A stretch of 64,000 nucleotides of DNA. Source: ZC4RG19 sp017577565. GTDB lineage: Bacteria > Actinomycetota > Acidimicrobiia > Acidimicrobiales > VFJN01. A program made the translations under genes and the position numbers. Each line of letters starts with the position of its first letter. Position 1 is the first letter of the stretch. Location: NCBI GenBank assembly GCA_047459075.1, contig VSCH01000014.1:7085-71084 (forward strand). Direction: 5' to 3'. This document shows, one piece after another, positions 42,396-51,302 of this stretch. The notes below the pieces were generated by a model, which saw only the letters and a program-made list of their open reading frames with translations, did no database searches and was not told the origin of the DNA.

Positions 42396-44117
42396 GTGGC
42401 CCGCATCCGCGTCGCGCTCTGCCAGATCAACACGACCGTCGGCGACCTCGACGGCAACGTCGAGCGCGTGCTGCGCGCCGCCCGGGAGGCCGAGGAGGCG
42501 GGCTGCGACCTGGCCGTCTTCCCCGAGCTGGCGCTGACCGGCTACCCGCCCGAGGACCTGCTGCTGAAGCCCGGCTTCGTCGCCGACAACCGGCGGGCGC
42601 TCGACCGGGTGGCGGCCGCGACCGGCGAGTGCGCCGTGGTCGTCGGGTTCGTCGACGCCGGCCGCGACCTCTACAACGCCGCCGCCGTCTGCGCCCGGGG
42701 CCGGGTGCACGCCGTCTACCACAAGCGCAACCTGCCCAACTACGCGGTCTTCGACGAACAGCGCTACTTCGCCCCCGGCCAGACCACCTCGCCGCTCGTC
42801 GAGGTGGCCGGCGTGCGGGTCGGCGTGTCCGTCTGCGAGGACGCCTTCAACCCCAGCGGGCCCATCGCCACCCAGGCCGACGGCGGGGCCGAGCTGGTGG
42901 TCAACATCAACGCCTCGCCGTACTACGCCAACCGCCTGGCCGAGCGCGAGCGCATGCTGGCCACCCGGGCGTCGGACGCCTCCTGCACGCTCGTCTACGT
43001 CAACCAGGTGGGCGGCCAGGACGAGCTGGTGTTCGACGGCGCCTCGATGGTGTTCGACACCCACGGCGAGCTGGTCGCCCGGGCCCGCCAGTTCGACGAG
43101 CAGGTGCTGGTGTGCGACATCGACGTCCAACCGGTGTTCCGCAAGCGGCTGCTCGACCCCCGGGGGCGGCGCACCGACGCGCCCCTGCCGGTCGTGACCA
43201 TCTCGTCGGCGCCCCGGGTCGACGACCCCACCGACGTCCGGCGGCCCGCGGTGGCCCCCACCCTGCCCCCGGTGCGGGAGGTCTACGAGGCGCTGGTCCT
43301 CGGCACCCGCGACTACGTGCGCAAGAACGGCTTCACCGACGCGGTCGTCGGGCTGTCGGGCGGCATCGACTCGTCGCTGGTGGCGCTCATCGCCGTCGAC
43401 GCCCTCGGCGCCGACCACGTCCACGGCGTGCTCATGCCGTCCCGCTACTCCAGCGAGCACTCGCTGACCGACGCCGAGAAGCTGGCCACCGAGCTGGGCA
43501 TCGAGCACCGGGTCATCCCCATCGAGCCGGCGCACGCCGCCCTGCTCGACATGCTCGCCCCCAGCTTCGAGGGCCTCGAGCCCGACGTCACCGAGGAGAA
43601 CCTGCAGTCGCGCATCCGCGGCGTGGTCCTCATGGCGCTGTCGAACAAGTTCCCGGGCTGGATCGTCCTGACGACCGGGAACAAGAGCGAGAGCGCCGTC
43701 GGCTACTCCACCCTCTACGGCGACACCGCCGGGGGGTTCGCCGTCATCAAGGACGTGCCCAAGACGCTCGTCTACGAGCTGTGCCGCGACCGCAACGCTC
43801 GGGCGGGCCGGGCGCTCGTGCCCGAGGAGGTGCTCACCAAGCCGCCCTCCGCCGAGCTGCGCCCCGGCCAGCTCGACGAGCAGTCGCTGCCGCCCTACGA
43901 GGTGCTCGACCCCATCCTCGAGGCCTACGTCGAGGACGACCGCACCCGGGCCGAGCTCGTCGGCATGGGGTTCGACCCGGCGCTCGTCGAGCGCGTCACC
44001 CGGATGGTCGACGCGGCGGAGTACAAGCGCCGCCAGACGCCGCCGGGCGTGCGGGTGACGCCCAAGGCCTTCGGCAAGGACCGCCGCGTGCCGATCACCA
44101 ACCGCTACCGGGGTTGA
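42396..44117 (+). CDS. nadE: Glutamine-dependent NAD+ synthetase
   Basis: A 573-aa two-domain enzyme. The N-terminal nitrilase-like glutaminase has Glu in FPELALTGYPPEDLL, Lys in HKRNLPNYAVFDEQRYF and Cys in SVCEDAFNP. The C-terminal synthetase has the PP-loop VVGLSGGIDSSLVALIAVDA, LTTGNKSESAVGYSTLYGD and the terminal KRRQTPPGVRVTPKAFGKDR. It converts NaAD to NAD+ using glutamine-derived ammonia. It is 573 aa, shorter than the mycobacterial type of about 680 aa. The frame extends far upstream on paper, but that part is antisense to glnE. Confidence 0.95.
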   Translation: MARIRVALCQINTTVGDLDGNVERVLRAAREAEEAGCDLAVFPELALTGYPPEDLLLKPGFVADNRRALDRVAAATGECAVVVGFVDAGRDLYNAAAVCARGRVHAVYHKRNLPNYAVFDEQRYFAPGQTTSPLVEVAGVRVGVSVCEDAFNPSGPIATQADGGAELVVNINASPYYANRLAERERMLATRASDASCTLVYVNQVGGQDELVFDGASMVFDTHGELVARARQFDEQVLVCDIDVQPVFRKRLLDPRGRRTDAPLPVVTISSAPRVDDPTDVRRPAVAPTLPPVREVYEALVLGTRDYVRKNGFTDAVVGLSGGIDSSLVALIAVDALGADHVHGVLMPSRYSSEHSLTDAEKLATELGIEHRVIPIEPAHAALLDMLAPSFEGLEPDVTEENLQSRIRGVVLMALSNKFPGWIVLTTGNKSESAVGYSTLYGDTAGGFAVIKDVPKTLVYELCRDRNARAGRALVPEEVLTKPPSAELRPGQLDEQSLPPYEVLDPILEAYVEDDRTRAELVGMGFDPALVERVTRMVDAAEYKRRQTPPGVRVTPKAFGKDRRVPITNRYRG

Positions 44118-44192
44118 CGGCGACGCCCGCCGCGCCGCACGCGGGGCCCGGCGGATTGCCCCCGGCGCGGCCGCAGCGGCGAAGCTGGGGGC

Positions 44193-44882
44193 GTGAGCGC
44201 CGACATGCCCCCACCGCGACCCGACACCGCCCCGACCCCGGACGGGCCGGCGGTGACGATCCAGGCCGTGCTGTTCGACCTCACCGGCGTCCTCACCTCC
44301 TCGCCGTGGCCGGCGCTGGAGGCCTCGGCCGGCGGCGACCTGGAGCTGCTGACCGGCCCCTACCACGAGGACACCGACCACCCGTGGCACCGCCTGGAGC
44401 GGGGCGAGATCACGCTCGAGGAGTGGCTGCTCGCGGTCACCGCCCTGGCGGAGGAGCAGGGGCGGACGCTCGACCTGTCGCCCATGCGCACGCTGCTCGA
44501 CGACCTCACCGTCCACGAGGACGTCGTCGAGCACGTCGCCGGGCTGCGGGCCGACGGCTACCGGACGGCGCTGGTCACCAACAACGTGCGGGAGGGCGCG
44601 TCGACCTGGCGGGCCAAGCTGCCGGTGGACGACCTGTTCGACGTCGTCGTCGACAGCTCGGCCGTGGGCATGCGCAAGCCCGACCCGGCGATCTTCACCC
44701 ACACGCTCGACCTGCTCGGGGGCGTGGCGCCCGAGCGGGCCGTGTTCCTCGACGACGTCGAGAGCAACCTCGCGGGCGCCCGCCGGGCCGGCCTGCACAC
44801 GATCCTCGTCGGCGACCCGCCGGCCGACGCGCTGCGGGCGCTCGATACGCTGCTGGGCCGCCGCGCCGGCACCGGCGTGTGA
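44193..44882 (+). CDS. HAD-superfamily hydrolase with altered motif I
   Basis: A 229-aa HAD protein. Motif I is VLFDLTGVLT, so the second acidic residue of DxD is threonine, as in dehalogenase/epoxide-hydrolase-like members rather than phosphatases. Motif II is ALVTNN, motif III is in GMRKPDPAIF and motif IV is VFLDDVESNLAGAR. The cap is a small helical insert after motif I. The substrate is unknown. GTG at 44193 has GGGGG just upstream and gives a Pro-rich tail; an internal GTG nearer motif I is possible. Confidence 0.82.
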   Translation: MSADMPPPRPDTAPTPDGPAVTIQAVLFDLTGVLTSSPWPALEASAGGDLELLTGPYHEDTDHPWHRLERGEITLEEWLLAVTALAEEQGRTLDLSPMRTLLDDLTVHEDVVEHVAGLRADGYRTALVTNNVREGASTWRAKLPVDDLFDVVVDSSAVGMRKPDPAIFTHTLDLLGGVAPERAVFLDDVESNLAGARRAGLHTILVGDPPADALRALDTLLGRRAGTGV

Positions 44883-44923
44883 CGCCGGCGTCCGGACCCG
44901 CCCCCGAGCCCCCGAGGACGCCC

Positions 44924-45457
44924 ATGGCCGACATCGCCGAGACCATCGAGGAGAGCGGCCGCCGCATCGGCAGCCACGCCTGGGTCGAGGCGCGGCTGTT
45001 CGAGGTCGTCGGCCGGTGGTCGGGCACGGTGCCCGAGCCCCGCGCCCGGGTCCTGTTCGCCCGCCAGAGCCACCACCACGCCTGGCACGCCGAGATGTGG
45101 CACGACCTCCTGCCCGCGCTGCCGCACCTGCCGACCGACGAGCTCGTCGCCCCCACGGAGGGCGACGCGGCGCTGGTCGCGGCGCTCGAGGAGCCCGACG
45201 CGCCGGCCGGCGGGGACGGCGCCGGCGAGCAGGGCGAGGACGGCCGCCTGGCCACCCTGGGCCGGCTCACCGCGCTCTACCGGCGGGTGCTGCCCGAGCT
45301 CGCCGCCCGCTACGCCGACCACCTCGCCCGCACGACGCCCGTGACCGACGGCCCGACCATCCGCGTGCTCCGCCTGGTCACCGCCGACATCGAGGCGGAC
45401 ACGGCCGAGGGCGAGGCGCTGATCGAGGCCCTCGGCGGGCCCCACCCCCCGACCTGA
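44924..45457 (+). CDS. Conserved hypothetical helical protein
   Basis: A 177-aa all-helical protein with no membrane segment. It has a His-rich stretch (ARQSHHHAWHAEMWHDLLPA) and an acidic low-complexity loop (APAGGDGAGEQGEDGR), then a helix with DHLARTTPVTDGPTIRVLRL and a C-terminal DIEADTAEGEALIE helix. Histidines and acids spaced on helices resemble ferritin-like or DinB-like bundles, but I cannot name the family. It follows the HAD gene by 41 nt on the same strand. Confidence 0.7.
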   Translation: MADIAETIEESGRRIGSHAWVEARLFEVVGRWSGTVPEPRARVLFARQSHHHAWHAEMWHDLLPALPHLPTDELVAPTEGDAALVAALEEPDAPAGGDGAGEQGEDGRLATLGRLTALYRRVLPELAARYADHLARTTPVTDGPTIRVLRLVTADIEADTAEGEALIEALGGPHPPT

Positions 45458-45476
45458 GGCGCCGCTCCCGGCCCGG

Positions 45477-45677
45477 TCAGCCCGGCGAGGGATCGACCCC
45501 GAGCAGGCGACGCAGCGGCGCCCGCATGGGCGGCGGCGGGGCGTCGCGGCCGGTCGACCGCAGCACCCGGAGGACCGCCGCCAGCTCGGTCAGTCCCCGG
45601 AGGTCCGGGCGCGGGCGCGCGACCTCGCCCGCGAGGAGGCGCTCGGCGTCGGTCCCGGTCAGCTCGGTGGAGGACAT
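45477..45677 (-). CDS. 66-aa protein downstream of an ECF-type sigma factor, possible anti-sigma remnant
   Basis: A 66-aa soluble protein with an N-terminal helix pattern TDAERLLAGEVARPRPDLRG followed by LTELAAVLRVLR, which resembles the sigma-binding N-terminal part of some actinobacterial anti-sigma proteins. The usual membrane helix and extracytoplasmic domain are missing; the C-terminus is only a short basic Pro-rich tail. It lies 81 nt after the sigma gene, on the same strand, just after a 14-bp palindrome. The role is inferred only from context. Confidence 0.55.
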   Translation of the reverse strand: MSSTELTGTDAERLLAGEVARPRPDLRGLTELAAVLRVLRSTGRDAPPPPMRAPLRRLLGVDPSPG

Positions 45678-45687
45678 CCCTACCCGT

Positions 45688-45701
45688 CGCGAACGTTCGC
45701 G
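45688..45701. promoter_or_regulatory. Perfect palindrome CGCGAACGTTCGCG
   Basis: A 14-bp perfect palindrome between the sigma factor and the 66-aa gene, 11 bp before the latter's ATG. It could be an operator. It is not the actinobacterial LexA box, which has a 4-bp spacer between GAAC and GTTC. Confidence 0.3.
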
Positions 45702-45758
45702 GGGCCGCGCCGGATATGGGCACGCCGGAGGGGACCGCTGCCGCCGTGCGGCGGCCGG

Positions 45759-46364
45759 TCACACGAGGGCGACCTGGTTCTCGAGGTGGCGGCGCAGGGA
45801 CGCCAGCGCCCGGTGCTGCAGCGCCTTGACCGCGCCCTCGCGCTTGCCGAGCAGACGGGCCACCTCCTCGACGGACAGGTCGGCGACCACCCGCAGCAGC
45901 ACGACGTCGCGCTGGTCGGGCGACAGGACGCCGAGCAGCTCGCGCACGCTCTCGTGGGACAGGAGCGCGAAGGCGTCCTCCTCGACGTCGCCCCAGTCGG
46001 CGCTGGTGTCCTCGACGCCGACCTCACCCTGGAGCATCGGCTGGCGGCTGTTGCGCCGCCGGTCGTCGACCATCCGGTGGTGGGCGATCGTGAACAGCCA
46101 CGACCTGAAGCTGCGGTCGTCGCCCTCGAACCCGCCCAGCTTGCGGTGGACCTGGGCGAAGACGTCGTTGGTCAGGCCGTCGGGGTCGCTGGCCCGGTGC
46201 CAGCGGAGGTACGAGGCGACCTGGCCGGCGAAGCGGCGGTAGAGGTGCTCGAAGGCGATCGGGCAGCCGGCCCGGGCGTCGTGGACGAGTGCGGTGACCG
46301 GGAGGTCGCGGCGGAAGCGGCTCGGCGACGTGGTCGCTTGGCTCCGTCGGTCGCTGGACTGCAC
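45759..46364 (-). CDS. ECF-type (sigma-70 family) RNA polymerase sigma factor
   Basis: A 201-aa sigma factor with only regions 2 and 4. Region 2 includes FEHLYRRFAGQVASYLRW, LTNDVFAQVHRKLGGFEG and FRSWLFTIAHHRMVDDRRR; region 4 includes LSPDQRDVVLLRVVADLSVE and LLGKREGAVKALQHRALASL. It is similar in build to SigD/ShbA-like actinobacterial factors. A linker with acidic residues joins the regions. GTG at 46364 has GGGGGGAAGGA upstream. The divergent neighbour is a primary-like sigma gene. Confidence 0.9.
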   Translation of the reverse strand: MQSSDRRSQATTSPSRFRRDLPVTALVHDARAGCPIAFEHLYRRFAGQVASYLRWHRASDPDGLTNDVFAQVHRKLGGFEGDDRSFRSWLFTIAHHRMVDDRRRNSRQPMLQGEVGVEDTSADWGDVEEDAFALLSHESVRELLGVLSPDQRDVVLLRVVADLSVEEVARLLGKREGAVKALQHRALASLRRHLENQVALV

Positions 46365-46672
46365 GTGAGTCCTTCCCCCCGGATCTCCCAGGCCGTCGGC
46401 GGTCGGTGTCGTCGCTGCCGTCCCCGGCCGGTCACCTTAGCCAACGGCGACCGGCGACGCCGGGTGACCGTGGTCGCCGGGGTCGGGTCCGTCACCCGTC
46501 GTGGGCGTCGAGGTGGTCACTCTTGACCGCACCGGTATCCTTTGACGCGCCCAGGTTGCCCGGAGGTGACCTGGGGCACCGAGTCGACCGTGTCCGCTCC
46601 GGGAGCTGTTTCCGTCCCCGGGGTGACGCGGGGCTCCGCACGGACCGAGTCAGACGCGAGAAGGACGTTACG
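46365..46672. other. 308-bp divergent region between two sigma genes
   Basis: It holds TATCCT at 46536-46541, a plausible -10 for the primary-like sigma gene with a 125-nt leader. The leader contains CCCAGGT and ACCTGGG arms (from 46551) around a 12-nt loop that could fold. TTGACC at 46523 is too close to TATCCT to be its -35. No gene is seen. Confidence 0.4.
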
Positions 46673-47608
<936 letters not shown>

Positions 47609-47632
47609 CCCGACCGGGCAACGGCACGTTCC

Positions 47633-47658
47633 CGGGGCGCCCCGCCGGGGGCGCCCCG
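47633..47658. terminator. Hairpin between converging genes
   Basis: An 11-bp perfect stem (CGGGGCGCCCC and complement) with GCCG loop, 25 nt after the sigma factor stop. Confidence 0.75.
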
Positions 47659-47692
47659 TGTCGCGCCCGGGCCCGGGGCCCGGCCGGCCCGG

Positions 47693-49396
47693 TCAGCGCA
47701 CGCCCGTGCGCTCGAGGATCTCGTCCAGCCGCAGCACGTCGCTGGTGGTGACGATGCCGACGAACCGGTCGTCGTTGTCGACGACCGCGAGGACGTCGGT
47801 GTCGCCCCGCTCCATCGCCTGCACGGCGTCGCGCACCAGCCAGGTCGGCCGGCCCCGGGTGAGGTCGGTCCGGGCGATCTCCCGCACCTCGGTGGTGGCC
47901 CACGCCTCGCGGCGGACGGCGACGACCTCGTCGAGGACCGCCATCCCCCGGTAGCGGTTGCCCTCGTCGACCACGGGCACCGCCCGCCGCCGCTGCCCGA
48001 CGAGGTGCACGGTGAGGAACTCCTCGATCGTGGCGTCGGGCGGCACCGTGCGGACGTCGGTCGTCATGACCGCGGTGATGGGCAGCTCGAAGCGGCGCTC
48101 CAGGTGGCCGAGCCGGCCGGCCCGCTGGTACCGGGCCACCGAGTGCGAGTCGCCGACGAGCAGCTGCGACGCCGCCGTGGCGAGCAGCGCCGGCACGACG
48201 AAGGCCGGGCTGCCGGTCGTCTCGGCGACGAACACGACGCCGGCCAGCGGCGTGCGGTAGCCGGCGCCGAGGAAGGCCGCCATGCCGACGACCACGAGCA
48301 GGTCGATGTCGTCCATGCCCAGGGCGCTGGCCGCCACCCGGCCGGTCAGCGCGCCGGTGACCACCAGCGGGATGAACAGGCCGCCGACGCCGCCGGCGCC
48401 GTAGGTGGCCATGACCGCGGCGACCCGCACGAGGAGCAGGAGGACGACGAGCCACACGCCGTGCTCCGGGTCGGTCGCCCAGGCGATGGCGTCGTAGCCG
48501 GGGCCGAGCGACAGGGGCGCGTCGAGGGCCGCGTCGGACACCCAGGCCAGCAGCGCGAGCATCGCCCCGCCGACGGCCAGGCGGGTCAGCCACGGGACGG
48601 CGACCACCTGCTCGCTGCGCAGGTGGTTGATGGCGACGCTGAACAGGCGGGCGCCGAGGCCGCACAGGACGCCGATCAGCAGGGCGCCGCCGATCTCCCG
48701 CCACCCGAAGCCGAAGGTGCCCGCGACGGGCAGGAGCGGGTCGGTGCCCTTGACCGCCGCGAAGGTCAGGTAGCTCGTCGCCGCGGCCACCATCGCCGGC
48801 AGGACGTTGCGGCGGGCCACGTCGGCCCGGTACGGGACCTCGATGGCGAAGAGCGCGCCCGCGGCCGGCGCCTTGAACACCGCGGCGACGCCGGCGGCCG
48901 CCCCGGCGACGAGCAGCAGCTTGGCGTCCTCGCGGGAGAAGAACCGGCTGAAGCGGCGCTGCAGACCGGCACCGACGACGGAGCCGGCGTAGATGGACGG
49001 GCCCTCGAGGCCCAGCGCACCGCCGTAGCCGATCGTGCCGATGCTGGCGAGCACGCGGGCGACGGCGGGGCGGGGGTCGATGCGGTGATCGGCCTGCTCG
49101 TGGAAGGCGCGGATGTACTCATCGGACGTCGTCGGGCTCGCGCCGTCGCCGATCCACCGCAGGCACACGCCCGCGACGAGCAGGCCGAGGGTCGGGGCCA
49201 GCGCCTGGAGGGCGAGGGGCTGGTCGGCGACCGCCGCGAAGAGCCACTCGACGGTGGCGTGCTCGATGGCCAGGACGACCGCGCCGACGAGGACGCCGGT
49301 CACCGCCGCGAGCAGCAGCGTCTGGTTGGTGCGACGCCCGATGACCCGCGCCTCGGACTGCCGACGGGTGGACAGCAGCGGACGAGACGCGAGCAT
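47693..49396 (-). CDS. CLC-type chloride channel/transporter with C-terminal CBS pair
   Basis: A 567-aa membrane protein with the CLC pore domain (about 10 hydrophobic helices) and two CBS motifs at the end (ITAVMTTDVRTVPPDATIEE, PTWLVRDAVQAMERGDTDVL). The gating segment is GYGGALGLEGPSIYAG, keeping the gating glutamate but with Leu for the Arg of GREGP; GGLFIPL matches GxFxP. The first selectivity loop is GDGASP instead of GSGIP, so anion preference may differ. ATG at 49396 was chosen because it follows TAATGT by 8 nt; ATG at 49408 overlaps that hexamer. Confidence 0.88.
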   Translation of the reverse strand: MLASRPLLSTRRQSEARVIGRRTNQTLLLAAVTGVLVGAVVLAIEHATVEWLFAAVADQPLALQALAPTLGLLVAGVCLRWIGDGASPTTSDEYIRAFHEQADHRIDPRPAVARVLASIGTIGYGGALGLEGPSIYAGSVVGAGLQRRFSRFFSREDAKLLLVAGAAAGVAAVFKAPAAGALFAIEVPYRADVARRNVLPAMVAAATSYLTFAAVKGTDPLLPVAGTFGFGWREIGGALLIGVLCGLGARLFSVAINHLRSEQVVAVPWLTRLAVGGAMLALLAWVSDAALDAPLSLGPGYDAIAWATDPEHGVWLVVLLLLVRVAAVMATYGAGGVGGLFIPLVVTGALTGRVAASALGMDDIDLLVVVGMAAFLGAGYRTPLAGVVFVAETTGSPAFVVPALLATAASQLLVGDSHSVARYQRAGRLGHLERRFELPITAVMTTDVRTVPPDATIEEFLTVHLVGQRRRAVPVVDEGNRYRGMAVLDEVVAVRREAWATTEVREIARTDLTRGRPTWLVRDAVQAMERGDTDVLAVVDNDDRFVGIVTTSDVLRLDEILERTGVR

Positions 49397-49405
49397 GAGC
49401 GCAGA

Positions 49406-49411
49406 CATTAC
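49406..49411 (-). promoter_or_regulatory. -10 hexamer TAATGT, leaderless start of the CLC gene
   Basis: The reverse-strand TAATGT lies 8-9 nt before the ATG at 49396 and contains the alternative ATG at 49408. Confidence 0.4.
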
Positions 49412-49537
49412 GTCGCCGGTGGCGGGCCGCCGGAAGCGGGGGAGGGCGGCCCGGGCCCGTCCGGACGGGGTCGCCGTGACCCCCGGGCCGGCCGCGCCGG
49501 CGTCACGAGATCGCGTCGAACGCGGCCGCCGGGACCG

Positions 49538-50464
49538 CTACGATCGCCGCCATGAAGAAGCTGCTGCTGCTCGTCGTGATCGCTGCCCTGGCCACCATCG
49601 CCACGAAGAAGGTGCGCTCGGCCTGACGTTCGGGACGGCCCTCCCCGCTCCCCCGGTGCCACGCCGCGGGGGTGGTGAGGGCCGTCGCCGTTCCCACGCC
49701 CAGCGCGCCAGCACCCCCACGCCCACGGCGGCCAGCAGCGCGCCGCCGCCCACGGCGGCGTGGCGGGGTGCCGGCAGGGGGACGCGCTCCCGCAGGGGAA
49801 CCCGGCGGGTGAAGCGCCGGACCTCCCAGCCGCGCCGGCGGGCGGTGCGCAGCAGCTCGCGGTCGGGGTTGACCGCGACCGGGTGCCCGACCGCCTCCAG
49901 CATCGGGAGGTCGGTGGCCGAGTCGCTGTAGGCGTACGACGCCGCCAGGTCGAGGCCGTCGCGGGCGGCGACGGCCTCGATGGCCTCGCGCTTGTGGGGC
50001 CCGTAGCAGTAGAACTCGGTGCGGCCGGTGTAGCGGCCGTGCTCGTCGAGCTCGGCCCGGGTGGCGATCGCCTCGTCCACCCCCAGGTAGCGGGCCAGCG
50101 GGGCCACGATCTCCTCGGGCGAGGCGGACACGAGGAAGACCTTCCGCCCGGCCGCCCGGTGCTCGCGGATGAGCTCGAGCGCCTCGTCGTAGACGATGGG
50201 CTCGACCACCTCGACGAGGGTGTCCCGCACGATGGCGCTGATCTCCGCCTGGTCCCACCCCCTGGTCAGCCGCAGCACGGAGTCCCGCAGCTTGTCGAGC
50301 TTCCGCTGCGAGGCGCCGAACTGGGCGTAGACCAGCTGCCCCCAGGCGGCCCGCAGCAGCGTGCGCCGCGACAGCAGGCCCGCCCGGTGCAGCGGGCCGC
50401 TGAAGGCCACCATCGAGGCCTTGGCGATGACGGTCTTGTCGAGGTCGAAGAAGGCCGCCTCCAC
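49538..50464 (-). CDS. HAD-IB family phosphatase-like protein of the Tad locus
   Basis: A 308-aa HAD-IB (SerB-like) protein. Motif I is AAFFDLDKTVIAKASM, motif II VFLVSASPEEIV, then KREAIEAVAARDGLDL and motif IV YAYSDSATDLPMLEAVG. A single membrane helix near the C-terminus (GGGALLAAVGVGVLARWAW) is followed by a low-complexity tail. It is the equivalent of M. tuberculosis Rv3661, also divergent from a tad operon. GTG at 50464 follows TAGGGT by 8 nt. The last 25 codons lie antisense to a tiny peptide gene, so the tail may not be functional. Confidence 0.88.
   Translation of the reverse strand: MEAAFFDLDKTVIAKASMVAFSGPLHRAGLLSRRTLLRAAWGQLVYAQFGASQRKLDKLRDSVLRLTRGWDQAEISAIVRDTLVEVVEPIVYDEALELIREHRAAGRKVFLVSASPEEIVAPLARYLGVDEAIATRAELDEHGRYTGRTEFYCYGPHKREAIEAVAARDGLDLAASYAYSDSATDLPMLEAVGHPVAVNPDRELLRTARRRGWEVRRFTRRVPLRERVPLPAPRHAAVGGGALLAAVGVGVLARWAWERRRPSPPPRRGTGGAGRAVPNVRPSAPSSWRWWPGQRSRRAAAASSWRRS
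49539..49544 (+). promoter_or_regulatory. -10 hexamer TACGAT, leaderless start of the 24-codon gene
   Basis: TACGAT lies exactly 7 nt before the ATG at 49552. Confidence 0.45.
49552..49626 (+). CDS. 24-aa hydrophobic peptide, unknown function
   Basis: A very short frame encodes MKKLLLLVVIAALATIATKK plus VRSA: two lysines, a 15-residue hydrophobic core and a basic tail, the design of a small inner-membrane peptide. A TACGAT -10 hexamer 7 nt upstream fits leaderless expression. The start resembles the N-terminus of small actinobacterial DLW-39-type proteins, but the DLW tail is absent. It lies antisense to the 3' end of the HAD gene. It is too short to be certain. Confidence 0.5.
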   Translation: MKKLLLLVVIAALATIATKKVRSA

Positions 50465-50472
50465 GGGCGCCG

Positions 50473-50478
50473 ACCCTA
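50473..50478 (-). promoter_or_regulatory. -10 hexamer TAGGGT, leaderless start of the HAD gene
   Basis: The reverse-strand TAGGGT lies 8 nt before the GTG at 50464. Confidence 0.45.
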
Positions 50479-50533
50479 CCGGCGGGCGTCCGGCCGCCCC
50501 GCGTGACCTCCGGCGCGCCGTGGATCGGACCCC

Positions 50534-50563
50534 TTGATGTCGCCCGTGGCGTCTGCGTAACCT
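50534..50563 (+). promoter_or_regulatory. Promoter of the tad operon
   Basis: TTGATG (50534-50539), an 18-bp spacer and TAACCT (50558-50563) precede the first tad gene; the predicted start is near 50571. Confidence 0.5.
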
Positions 50564-50656
50564 TCGGCCCCCTCGCTGATGCCCGGGTGCCGTCCACCGC
50601 CCGCGGCAGGCCGTCGCTCCACGCCCTCGTCGCCCGCCGCCTGCCGTGGAGGTCCC

Positions 50657-51301
50657 GTGCTCGTCGCCTGCTGGTCGGTCAAGGGCGGGGTCGGCACCAG
50701 CGTCGTCGCCGCCTCGCTCGCCCTGCTGCTCGCCCGCGACGCGGCGCCCGGCGCGGTGCTCGCCGACCTGGCCGGCGACGCGCCCGCCGTGCTCGGGCTG
50801 CCCGAGCCGGCGGGCCCGGGGCTGGCCGGCTGGCTGGCCGCCGGGCCGGAGGTGCCGACCGACGGCCTCGCCCGGCTCGAGGTCGAGGCCGCCCCGGGGC
50901 TGGGGCTGCTGCCCCGGGGCGACGGACCGCTGGCGCCGGCCCGGGCCCGCGTGCTGGCCGCCGTGCTCGACCGCTCGCCCCGGCCGGCGGTCGTCGACTG
51001 CGGCCGCTGCGGCGACCCGGCGGTCGACGAGGTCATCCGGCGGGCGCCCGTGTCGCTGCTCGTCACCCGCCCCTGCTACCTGGCCGTGCGCCGGGCCGCG
51101 ACGGCGCCGCTGCGGCCCACCGGGGTCGTCCTGGTCGACGAGCCCGGCCGCGTCCTGTCCGCCGGCGACGTCGAGGCGGCCGTGCGCACCCGGGTCGTGG
51201 CCCGGGTGCTCGTCGACCCGCTCGTCGCCCGCCTCGTCGACGCCGGGCTCCTCACCGGCCGGCTGCCCCGCACCCTCCACGTCCTGCGGGAGGTGGCCTG
51301 A
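50657..51301 (+). CDS. CpaE/Ssd-like MinD-family ATPase of the Tad locus
   Basis: A 214-aa P-loop protein with a deviant Walker A (ACWSVKGGVGTSVVAASLAL), an ADLAGDAPAVLGLP switch I and a short C-terminal half. Canonical CpaE has an N-terminal receiver domain, which is missing, as in the mycobacterial Ssd (Rv3660c) group. Such proteins place the pilus machine or link it to septum formation. GTG at 50657 has TGGAGG 4 nt upstream; an ATG at 50579 would add a Pro-rich extension. It is the first gene of an overlapping operon. Confidence 0.82.
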   Translation: MLVACWSVKGGVGTSVVAASLALLLARDAAPGAVLADLAGDAPAVLGLPEPAGPGLAGWLAAGPEVPTDGLARLEVEAAPGLGLLPRGDGPLAPARARVLAAVLDRSPRPAVVDCGRCGDPAVDEVIRRAPVSLLVTRPCYLAVRRAATAPLRPTGVVLVDEPGRVLSAGDVEAAVRTRVVARVLVDPLVARLVDAGLLTGRLPRTLHVLREVA

Positions 51302-51302
51302 G

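Noticed and set aside
45688..45701. LexA (SOS) box
   Set aside because: The palindrome contains GAACGTTC without the 4-bp spacer of the actinobacterial LexA site.
46523..46541. Promoter made of TTGACC and TATCCT upstream of the primary-like sigma gene
   Set aside because: Only 7 bp separate the two hexamers, far less than the 16-19 bp needed, so only the -10 element was kept as a possibility.
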